Shown here: positions 16,575 through 22,973 of the stretch, one piece after another
Numbering within the stretch: the stretch's first letter is position 1
How the letters are laid out: every line of letters starts with the position of its first letter
Assembly (NCBI GenBank): GCA_030539285.1
Contig: JAUNSH010000017.1
Span: 1 to 50,394, forward strand
DNA: 50,394 nucleotides
Source: Eubacteriales bacterium
Lineage (GTDB): Bacteria; Bacillota; Clostridia; Oscillospirales; Oscillospiraceae
Direction: 5' to 3'
Position numbers and translations under genes: made by a program
The notes under the pieces: generated by a model
Databases searched by the model: none
Told to the model about the DNA's origin: nothing
The model's input: only the letters and a program-made list of their open reading frames with translations

Positions 16575-17075
16575 TTATGGGTCATATAAAAGTCCCGCGG
16601 CGGTTTTGACAAAGGCCGTGATCCCCGGAATGTCCTCCAGAGAGAAAACCGGGATGTGCTTTGCCCGTATGGACTCGTCATCGGTAACAATGGCAATGTA
16701 GTCTTCCGCCGGGTGGGGCAGGCCCTTTCCGGCGGCCTTCCGACAAATACCGATCCGGGGGATGTCCTCCTGCTTGTAGCCCTCCACCAGGATCAGGTCA
16801 ACATCGTGGGCCATGGCAGCGACTTGAGAAAAGCTGCGCTCCCGCTGCTCAATGACGGCGGTTTTTTCTGGGGAACTGAGGATGGTCATATCCGCCCCCG
16901 CCTGGGTAAACCGCCAGGAATCCTTGCCCTCCCGGTCGATCTCAAACCGGTGGGCATCATGCTTGATGACGCAGACCCGGTATCCCTGGGTCTTCAGTTC
17001 CCGGATGATCTTCGTGATCAGAGTGGTCTTACCCGTACCGGAATAGGCGGCAAAGCCGATCATTGGGATGTTCAT
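16575..17075 (-). CDS. mobB: MobB: GTP-binding adapter of molybdenum-cofactor dinucleotide synthesis
   Basis: 166 aa. P-loop GFAAYSGTGKTTL at residues 7-19, KHDAHRFEIDREGKDSWRFTQAGAD after the second strand, and VDLILVEGYKQEDIPRI for the Walker B region are all typical of MobB. It aids MobA in attaching GMP to molybdopterin. It is the last gene of moeA-NTPase-mobB and overlaps the NTPase by 4 nt. The likely client in this window is the formate dehydrogenase. Confidence 0.94.
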   Translation of the reverse strand: MNIPMIGFAAYSGTGKTTLITKIIRELKTQGYRVCVIKHDAHRFEIDREGKDSWRFTQAGADMTILSSPEKTAVIEQRERSFSQVAAMAHDVDLILVEGYKQEDIPRIGICRKAAGKGLPHPAEDYIAIVTDDESIRAKHIPVFSLEDIPGITAFVKTAAGLLYDP

Positions 17076-17599
17076 GGTAAATCCTCCAATTGTGATCGCA
17101 TAAAGTCCAGCACCTCCCGGAACAGAGCCTCCCGGTTTTCCGGGGTGATGTAGAAACAGCGGGCATTGGGGTGGGCACGCACGGAGCGCAGAAAGGGCGT
17201 GTCCTTGTCCCGGACGGCGGCAAGAACAGGCCTGCTGCCATCCAGAAGGGTGAGGATCCTGTCACAAAAGAGCTGGGACCGGGTTTCCAGAAATCCGATC
17301 TCGTCCATTTCGATAACGCAGTCCGCATCTGTCGGTTCGGAGAACTGCCGGGCAAACCGGTCGAATCCTTCCAGGACTGCCGATGCCTTTCGATCCCGGC
17401 AGTAGCCCACCAAATTTTCCGGGGTCTGCCGGTGGGGCTTCCCCGCTTCATAGATATAGATAGGACTGCCCTGCGCGTCCGCCAGCGCATCCTCTTTCAC
17501 AGTTTCAAAGCCCGCCACAGGCTTTTGCAGGGCCTGCAATACCCTGCGGATCAGGGTGGTTTTCCCGGTGCCGTTGGCACCGACGATCAGAGCGTGCAT
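17072..17599 (-). CDS. THEP1-like nucleoside-triphosphatase of the moeA-mobB operon
   Basis: 175 aa. P-loop IVGANGTGKTTLIRRVLQ near the N terminus, IEMDEIGFLE as Walker B, and VLAAVRDKDTPFLRSV downstream fit the NTPase_1/THEP1 family (P-loop nucleotide hydrolases of the size of MobB). It overlaps moeA by 1 nt (TGATG) and mobB by 4 nt, so it is made in step with both. Its role is unproven. A function in molybdenum or tungsten cofactor handling is suggested by position only. Confidence 0.8.
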   Translation of the reverse strand: MHALIVGANGTGKTTLIRRVLQALQKPVAGFETVKEDALADAQGSPIYIYEAGKPHRQTPENLVGYCRDRKASAVLEGFDRFARQFSEPTDADCVIEMDEIGFLETRSQLFCDRILTLLDGSRPVLAAVRDKDTPFLRSVRAHPNARCFYITPENREALFREVLDFMRSQLEDLP

Positions 17600-18813
17600 C
17601 AGATCAAAAACCCCTTTAGTTCCGTCCCCTCCGGGATGGCGTCGCTGCCCGCGGGGATGATGGCCATGACATTACAGCCGATGGCGCTGCTTAAGACTGC
17701 ATTCCCCTGTTCGCTGGGCACCCGCATCCGGACGGTGCCGTCGGACAGATCCAGCATTCCCCGCAGGAACCGGGTGCCCGGGCTTTTCTTGCGGAAGCCG
17801 TTCACCAACTTCACGGAGATCTCCTGCGGGATGCAGCTGCTCTGCCCGCTGAGCTTCCGCAGGACCGGCGCAGCGATGGCATGGAAATTGGTGATGGCAG
17901 AGGCGGGATTCCCGGACAGAGCGCAGACGGGTTTCCCCTCCCAAACGCCGTAGGCACAGGCCATTCCGGGCTTCATATCCACGCCCCGGAATAAAAGCTC
18001 CACGCCTGCCTGCTCCATGGCATCGGGGGTCAGGTCGTAGTCGCCCACCGAAACGCCGCCGGTGAGCAGCAGCCCATCGCACTGGGCAAGGCCCTGCCGG
18101 ATGCAGGCGAGGATATCCGGCACATTGTCCGCGGCCTGCCCGATGAGCACCGGCTCCATGCCCAATTTGCTCACCGCCGCGCAGAGCATATAGCGGTTGG
18201 AATCATAGATCTTTCCCGGGATCCGGGGGCTTCCCACCTCCACAAGCTCACTGCCCGTGGAGATGATACCGATGCGGGGGACCCGGTAAACCTCCGCAGA
18301 CGGGATGTTCTGGGATGCCAGCGTCCCCAGAAGGCCCGCGTCAATTCGCGCACCGGCCTTTACCAGCAGGTCCCCGGCCCGAACATCCTCCCCGGCCCGG
18401 ACAATGTTGCTGCCGCTTTTGCAGGGCGAAAAAATGGTCACCGTTTCGGCTGTAAATTCCGTCCGCTCAAATTTGATGACCGCGTCCGCCCCGTCGGGGA
18501 TAGGAGCACCCGTCAGCACCTTCACGGCGCAGCCCTCTGTCACCGGGCAATGGGACACAGAGCCGGCGGGAATTTCCTCCAAAATTCGCAGGGTGACCGG
18601 GCTGCCCTGAGATGCCTGAACAGTGTCCCCGGCCCGGAAGGCGTAGCCGTCATAGGGGGAACGGTCAAAGGGGGGAATGCTCTCCCGGGCCGAAACATCC
18701 CGGGCCAAAATCCGCCCGGGCAGCCGGGAAAGGGAAACCTGTTCGGTATCCACCGGGAAGACCCGTTCCAGCATCCGGCTGCGGGCCTCGGTATGGGAAA
18801 TGAATTTGGACAT
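17599..18813 (-). CDS. moeA: Molybdopterin molybdenumtransferase MoeA
   Basis: 404 aa from the ATG at 18813, which has AGAGAGG upstream; the longer frame runs into the leader RNA and is rejected. Domains in order: MoeA N (ARDVSARESIPPFDRSPYDGYAFRAGD), the MPT-binding domain (PRIGIISTGSELVE, LLLTGGVSVGDYD, PGMACAYG, LSGNPASAITNF) and a C-terminal beta domain. It inserts molybdate (or tungstate) into adenylated molybdopterin. It is the first gene of moeA-NTPase-mobB and is preceded by a ~220-nt structured leader ending in a terminator. Confidence 0.95.
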   Translation of the reverse strand: MSKFISHTEARSRMLERVFPVDTEQVSLSRLPGRILARDVSARESIPPFDRSPYDGYAFRAGDTVQASQGSPVTLRILEEIPAGSVSHCPVTEGCAVKVLTGAPIPDGADAVIKFERTEFTAETVTIFSPCKSGSNIVRAGEDVRAGDLLVKAGARIDAGLLGTLASQNIPSAEVYRVPRIGIISTGSELVEVGSPRIPGKIYDSNRYMLCAAVSKLGMEPVLIGQAADNVPDILACIRQGLAQCDGLLLTGGVSVGDYDLTPDAMEQAGVELLFRGVDMKPGMACAYGVWEGKPVCALSGNPASAITNFHAIAAPVLRKLSGQSSCIPQEISVKLVNGFRKKSPGTRFLRGMLDLSDGTVRMRVPSEQGNAVLSSAIGCNVMAIIPAGSDAIPEGTELKGFLI

Positions 18814-18839
18814 AAAACCAAACCTCTCTATCTTACGGT

Positions 18840-18881
18840 AAAAAAGAAAGCGTCCGTCTCTTTTGAGCAAGAAACGGACGC
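18840..18881 (-). terminator. Attenuator terminator in the moeA leader
   Basis: On the minus strand GCGTCCGTTTCTT pairs with AAGAGACGGACGC (13 bp, one G-U) around a 6-nt loop, followed by TTTCTTTTTT. It ends 27 nt before the moeA ATG, so unless it is prevented, transcription stops ahead of the gene. Confidence 0.85.
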
Positions 18882-19035
18882 AAAAGCCCCGCGGAGTCTG
18901 ACGCTCCGCAGAAAATATTTCGATCCGTCTTCTTCTCAAATACGGAAAGTCACACCGTTTCCAATGCGGCTCGGAACCACGAGTGGTTCGGCAAAGCCGC
19001 CTTGGCGCAGGCTTTAGGCGGCAGTGCTTGAAGAC
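18882..19035 (-). ncRNA. Structured moeA leader; candidate molybdenum/tungsten cofactor (Moco/Tuco) riboswitch
   Basis: The leader runs from the promoter to the attenuator. Near its 5' end CCGCCT and AGGCGG pair around AAAGCCTGCGCCA, then GAACCA and TGGTTC pair around CTCG, and GGAAACGGTGTGAC follows. A second hairpin (TGCGGAG/CTCCGCG) lies just before the attenuator. Moco riboswitches (Rfam RF01055) control Moco synthesis and use genes, so the context fits. I could not score it against the model, so the class is inferred. Confidence 0.5.
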
Positions 19036-19041
19036 ATGATT

Positions 19042-19070
19042 ATACTAGCAAATCGGTTGGAAACTGTCAA
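19042..19070 (-). promoter_or_regulatory. moeA operon promoter
   Basis: TTGACA (19065-19070), 17-nt spacer, TAGTAT (19042-19047) preceded by TGC (extended -10). It lies in the 3' end of fdhD. Confidence 0.75.
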
Positions 19071-19794
19071 TCGTTTCTTTTTCCAACGGGTCCGAAAAGA
19101 GCTTCATCCGGTCCCGCCGGGCGGCGCACAGCAAGGTCAGCCTATGCTGCCGGGCCAGCGCCACGGCGCTGGCGGTGGGGGCGCCCTTGCTGGCAAGCAG
19201 GGGGATCCCTGCCCGGATGGCTTTCGCTGCCATGTCGGCAGGCATCCTGCCGCTAGAATAGAGCAGGCAGGTGCTTAGGTCAATGCCGTTCATCAGGGCG
19301 TAGCCCACGGCCTTGTCCACGGCATTGTGACGGCCGGTGTCCTCGCACTGGAAGAGAAGTTCTTTGCCCCTGGCAAGAAAGCAGCTGTGGGTGGCGCAGG
19401 TCAGCTCATGCAGCGGCATTCCCTGGGCGAAACGGTCCGCCAGAGAGAAGACCCATTCAGTCTCCCATGGGCGAGGGATCACATCGGGCATCGGCCCCGG
19501 CCCGATCAGAGCTTTCAGGGTGACCTCGGCGGAATCCCGGGAAATGGAAAGGGACACCACATCCTCCGCACGGTGGAGGTACCCCTCCGTCACGAGATGT
19601 CCCAGGATCAGCTCCGGCAGGAACTGGGGCAGGCACACAAATTCCATTTCCAGCCGTCCGTTCACCAGAACCTTGACACTGTGCTCCCGCAGGACTTGCT
19701 CTGTCTGCACATACCCGGTGCCGTCCCTTCCGATGAAGCGGTGCTCCACCTCCCGGGTCAGCGGCTCCACGGGAAAGGCATTTTGAATCATCAT
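19045..19794 (-). CDS. fdhD: FdhD: sulfurtransferase for formate dehydrogenase
   Basis: 249 aa. Family motifs: RFIGRDGTGYVQTEQVLREHSVKVLVNG, LPELILGHLVTEGYL, the cysteine pair in ELTCATHSC (active persulfide site) and CEDTGRHNAVDKAVGYAL. FdhD passes sulfur to the Mo-bis-MGD cofactor, a step formate dehydrogenases need for activity. It is divergent from mobA, and the formate dehydrogenase genes start 0.8 kb away. The moeA promoter lies within its last codons. Confidence 0.95.
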   Translation of the reverse strand: MMIQNAFPVEPLTREVEHRFIGRDGTGYVQTEQVLREHSVKVLVNGRLEMEFVCLPQFLPELILGHLVTEGYLHRAEDVVSLSISRDSAEVTLKALIGPGPMPDVIPRPWETEWVFSLADRFAQGMPLHELTCATHSCFLARGKELLFQCEDTGRHNAVDKAVGYALMNGIDLSTCLLYSSGRMPADMAAKAIRAGIPLLASKGAPTASAVALARQHRLTLLCAARRDRMKLFSDPLEKETIDSFQPIC

Positions 19795-19823
19795 TACCAG
19801 CGCCCCCTTTGTATCTTACCGCT

Positions 19824-19852
19824 ATTTTACAACGGCGTACACTTTTTTTCAA
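19824..19852 (-). promoter_or_regulatory. fdhD promoter
   Basis: TTGAAA (19847-19852), 17-nt spacer, TAAAAT (19824-19829). It is back to back with a weaker mobA promoter: TTGATT (19860-19865), 17 nt, TAGCAT (19883-19888) on the plus strand. Confidence 0.7.
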
Positions 19853-19912
19853 CAGTCTCTTGATTCCTTCGGCGGCTTGCGGTAGCATAAAACAAAAAGG
19901 AGGGGATGTGCA

Positions 19913-20497
19913 ATGACGGGAGAAAACTTCTCGATGATCGTGCTGGCTGGGGGTAAAAGCAGCCGCATGGGCACGGACAAGGCGGATTTGACCATTGGAG
20001 ACAAAACCTTTCTGCAAATCCAGATCGAAAAGGGGAGAAAGCTGGGCATCCGGGACATTCAGGTCTCCGGCTACCGGGGGACAAACTGCGATATCCCGGT
20101 CACACCAGACCGTTTTCCGAATAAAGGGCCGCTGGGAGGATTGGAAAGCTGCCTGCGCGGGGCGAGACACGAAAAATGCCTGGTCCTCAGCGTGGATGTT
20201 CCGCTGGTCCCCGTGGAGGAGCTGGAAAATCTCCTCCACGCCGGTGATCCAGGCGGCGCTTCCGCAATGATCCTGAAAAACAACGGGAAAGAGCAGCCCC
20301 TGATTGCCGTTTATCACAAGGATCTGGCGGATGCCATGCTGGCGGAGATCACGGATGGCAATGGCTCTGTTTTTGCCTTTTTGAACAAAACGGGCTACGC
20401 GGTATACGAAAGCGCCGTTCCGGCGGAATGCTTTCTCAACGTCAACGCCCCGGAAGCATACGCGGACGTAAAGAAAAAAATCTGCCGTTTTATGTAA
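19913..20497 (+). CDS. mobA: MobA: molybdenum cofactor guanylyltransferase
   Basis: 194 aa. Nucleotidyltransferase motif VLAGGKSSRMGTDKA at the N terminus, GPLGGLESCLRGA, and the metal-binding region VLSVDVPLVPVEEL. It transfers GMP from GTP to molybdopterin to make the bis-MGD form used by formate dehydrogenase. The ATG follows AGGAGGGG. The intergenic gap to the formate dehydrogenase operon (101 nt) contains a separate promoter. Confidence 0.93.
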   Translation: MTGENFSMIVLAGGKSSRMGTDKADLTIGDKTFLQIQIEKGRKLGIRDIQVSGYRGTNCDIPVTPDRFPNKGPLGGLESCLRGARHEKCLVLSVDVPLVPVEELENLLHAGDPGGASAMILKNNGKEQPLIAVYHKDLADAMLAEITDGNGSVFAFLNKTGYAVYESAVPAECFLNVNAPEAYADVKKKICRFM

Positions 20498-20504
20498 AAT
20501 TGTA

Positions 20505-20563
20505 TTGCAGAATGTTTGTGAGTATTGTATAATCGACATGTAACATTGCATATTTGATATGTC
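20505..20563 (+). promoter_or_regulatory. Formate dehydrogenase operon promoter and possible operator
   Basis: TTGCAG (20505-20510), 17-nt spacer, TATAAT (20528-20533). Just downstream, 20535-20563 is an imperfect inverted repeat with GACAT and ATGTC ends, placed over the expected start site. Confidence 0.65.
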
Positions 20564-20598
20564 TATTTTTTATAACACCATAAGGAGGCATTATTCTT

Positions 20599-21081
20599 AT
20601 GCTTGAGCAGTCGTATTATGCAAAGGCAGATGAGATCATCGGGGTGTATGGTCCCACGCCTGCCTCGCTGATCCCCATTATGCAGGATATCCAGGCGGAA
20701 TACCGCTATCTGCCCGCGGAGCTTCTGACCTATGTGGCGGATAAGATCAGCGTGACCAAAGCCAAGGCCTATTCTGTGGCAACTTTCTATGAAAATTTTT
20801 CCTTTGAGGCCAAGGGGAAGTACGTCATCAAGGTCTGTGACGGCACTGCCTGCCACGTCAAAAAGTCCATGCCGGTTCTGGCGGCCCTGTACAAGAAGCT
20901 GGGGCTCAGCGCCCAGAAGCACACCACCGACGACATGATGTTCACGGTGGAGACCGTCTCCTGTCTGGGTGCCTGCGGTCTGGCCCCCACCATGATGGTC
21001 AACGAGGAAGTCCATCCCCGTATGACTCCGGAATCCGCTGTCGCGCTGATTGATTCCTTAAGAGGAGGTGCCGCAGAATGA
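20599..21081 (+). CDS. NuoE/HydC-like [2Fe-2S] subunit of the formate dehydrogenase
   Basis: 160 aa. Thioredoxin-like ferredoxin fold with the four ligands in CDGTAC and CLGAC. It is very close in sequence to HydC of the hydrogenase at the end of this window (for example the shared AKAYSVATFYENFSFEAKGK stretch). It carries electrons to or from the flavin subunit encoded by the next gene, which it overlaps by 4 nt. The complex with NuoF-like and FdhA proteins is a soluble pyridine-nucleotide-linked formate dehydrogenase. Confidence 0.93.
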   Translation: MLEQSYYAKADEIIGVYGPTPASLIPIMQDIQAEYRYLPAELLTYVADKISVTKAKAYSVATFYENFSFEAKGKYVIKVCDGTACHVKKSMPVLAALYKKLGLSAQKHTTDDMMFTVETVSCLGACGLAPTMMVNEEVHPRMTPESAVALIDSLRGGAAE

Positions 21082-22958
21082 TCGATACCATCGACGCTCT
21101 GAACAAGGTCCGTGAAGCTGCCGCGGCGCAGCTGGCAGGTTACGACTGCCGCATTCTCGTGTGTTCCGGCACCGGCTGTATTGCCACCGGCTCTGAGAAA
21201 ATTTACGAAAAATTCCGGGAGATCACCGCGAATACCCCCGGTGTCGTGCTGGATTTCGCCCCCTGCGGCGGTCACGACAAGAACCTCGGCATCAAGAAGA
21301 CCGGCTGTCAGGGCATCTGCGAGCTGGGACCTTTGGTGCGCATCCAGAAGGGAAGCGACGTGATCCAGTACACCAAGGTTTCCCTTGCTGACTGTGAGGA
21401 TATCTTCAACACCAGCGTGCTGGGCGACGGCGTGGTTGAACGCCTGCTGTACAAGCAGAACGGCAATACTTATGTGAAGCCGGAAGAAATTCCCTTCATT
21501 GCCAAGCAGACAAGAATCGTTCTGGAAAACTGCGGCAAATTTGACGCAGGCTCTCTGGATGAATACCTGGCCGGCGGCGGCTTCAAGGCCCTGGAAAAGG
21601 CCATGACGGCCATGACCCCCGACCAGATCATTGACGAGGTCGAGAAGTCCGGCCTTCGTGGCCGTGGCGGCGGCGGCTTCCCCACCGGCAAGAAGTGGCG
21701 TCAGGTGGCAAACCAGAAGGAGACCACCCGTTACGTGGTCTGCAACGGCGACGAGGGCGACCCCGGCGCGTTTATGGACGGCTCCGTCATGGAGGGCGAC
21801 CCCTTCAAGCTCATTGAGGGCATGATGATCGCCGCCTACGCGGTGAAGGCACAGCATGGCTACATCTACGTCCGGGCCGAATATCCCAACTCCGTCAAGC
21901 GCCTGCGCAGCGCCATTACCGAGCTGGAAAGCCGGGGGCTGCTGGGCGAGAATATCCTCGGCACGGGCTTTAACTTCCATATGCACATCAACCGCGGCGC
22001 GGGCGCATTCGTCTGCGGCGAAGGCTCCGCTCTGACCGCCTCCATCGAAGGCAGCCGGGGTATGCCCCGTGTCAAGCCCCCCAGAACCGTGGAGCAGGGC
22101 CTGTGGGCAAAGCCTACGGTGCTGAATAACGTTGAAACTTACGCCAACGTACCCAAGATCATTTTGGAGGGTTCCGAATGGTACCGCTCCATCGGCACGG
22201 AGGGCAGCCCCGGCTGCAAGACCTTCTCCCTCACCGGCTCCATCCAAAATACGGGCCTCATCGAGGTGCCCATGGGCACCACCCTGCGGGAGATCATCTT
22301 TGACATCGGCGGTGGTCTGAAAAACGGCGCAAAATTCAAGGCTGTTCAGATCGGCGGCCCCTCCGGCGGCTGTCTAACGGAGGAGCATCTGGATGTGCCG
22401 CTGGACTTTGATTCCGTCAAGAAGTACGGCGCCATCGTCGGCTCCGGCGGCCTTGTGGTCATGGACGAGAACACCTGCATGGTGGAGGTGGCCCGGTTCT
22501 TCATGGGCTTCACCCAGCGGGAGTCCTGCGGCAAGTGCGGCCCCTGCCGCATCGGCACCAAGCGGATGCTGGAGATTTTGGAAAAGATCGTAGCGGGCAA
22601 GGGCACCATGAAGGACCTGGAAAAGCTGGAAGAAACTGCCCGGTTCGTCAAGGAGCGCTCCCTGTGCGGCCTTGGCAAGAGCGCCCCCCTGCCGGTGCTC
22701 AGCACCATCAAGAACTTCCGGGAGGAGTATGTGGAGCACATCGTGCAGCACAAGTGTCGTGCCCACGTCTGCACCGCTCTGCTGAACTATACCATCGACG
22801 CCGACAAGTGCAAGGGCTGCGGCAAATGCGCCCGGAACTGTCCTGTCAGCGCCATCACCGGCGAAAAGAAAGCGCCCCATACCATCAACACGGCCAAGTG
22901 CATCAAGTGCGGCACCTGTCTGGGCGGCTGTCCCTTTGACGCCATCGAAGTCCGGTAA
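21078..22958 (+). CDS. NuoF/HydB-like FMN and NAD(P)-binding subunit of the formate dehydrogenase
   Basis: 626 aa. Domains in order: N-terminal thioredoxin-like [2Fe-2S] domain (CSGTGCIATG, CGGHDKNLG, CQGICELG), the FMN/NAD site GLRGRGGGGFPTGKKW and CNGDEGDPGAFMDG, the SLBB domain, the [4Fe-4S] site ESCGKCGPCRIGTKRM, and a two-cluster ferredoxin tail (CKGCGKCARNCPVSAI and CIKCGTCLGGCPFDAI). This layout is that of HydB of electron-bifurcating hydrogenases, and the protein closely matches the HydB at 47887-49776. In this operon it probably couples formate dehydrogenase to NAD(P)H and possibly ferredoxin. Confidence 0.94.
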   Translation: MIDTIDALNKVREAAAAQLAGYDCRILVCSGTGCIATGSEKIYEKFREITANTPGVVLDFAPCGGHDKNLGIKKTGCQGICELGPLVRIQKGSDVIQYTKVSLADCEDIFNTSVLGDGVVERLLYKQNGNTYVKPEEIPFIAKQTRIVLENCGKFDAGSLDEYLAGGGFKALEKAMTAMTPDQIIDEVEKSGLRGRGGGGFPTGKKWRQVANQKETTRYVVCNGDEGDPGAFMDGSVMEGDPFKLIEGMMIAAYAVKAQHGYIYVRAEYPNSVKRLRSAITELESRGLLGENILGTGFNFHMHINRGAGAFVCGEGSALTASIEGSRGMPRVKPPRTVEQGLWAKPTVLNNVETYANVPKIILEGSEWYRSIGTEGSPGCKTFSLTGSIQNTGLIEVPMGTTLREIIFDIGGGLKNGAKFKAVQIGGPSGGCLTEEHLDVPLDFDSVKKYGAIVGSGGLVVMDENTCMVEVARFFMGFTQRESCGKCGPCRIGTKRMLEILEKIVAGKGTMKDLEKLEETARFVKERSLCGLGKSAPLPVLSTIKNFREEYVEHIVQHKCRAHVCTALLNYTIDADKCKGCGKCARNCPVSAITGEKKAPHTINTAKCIKCGTCLGGCPFDAIEVR

Positions 22959-22973
22959 GGGAGGATAGGAAAC

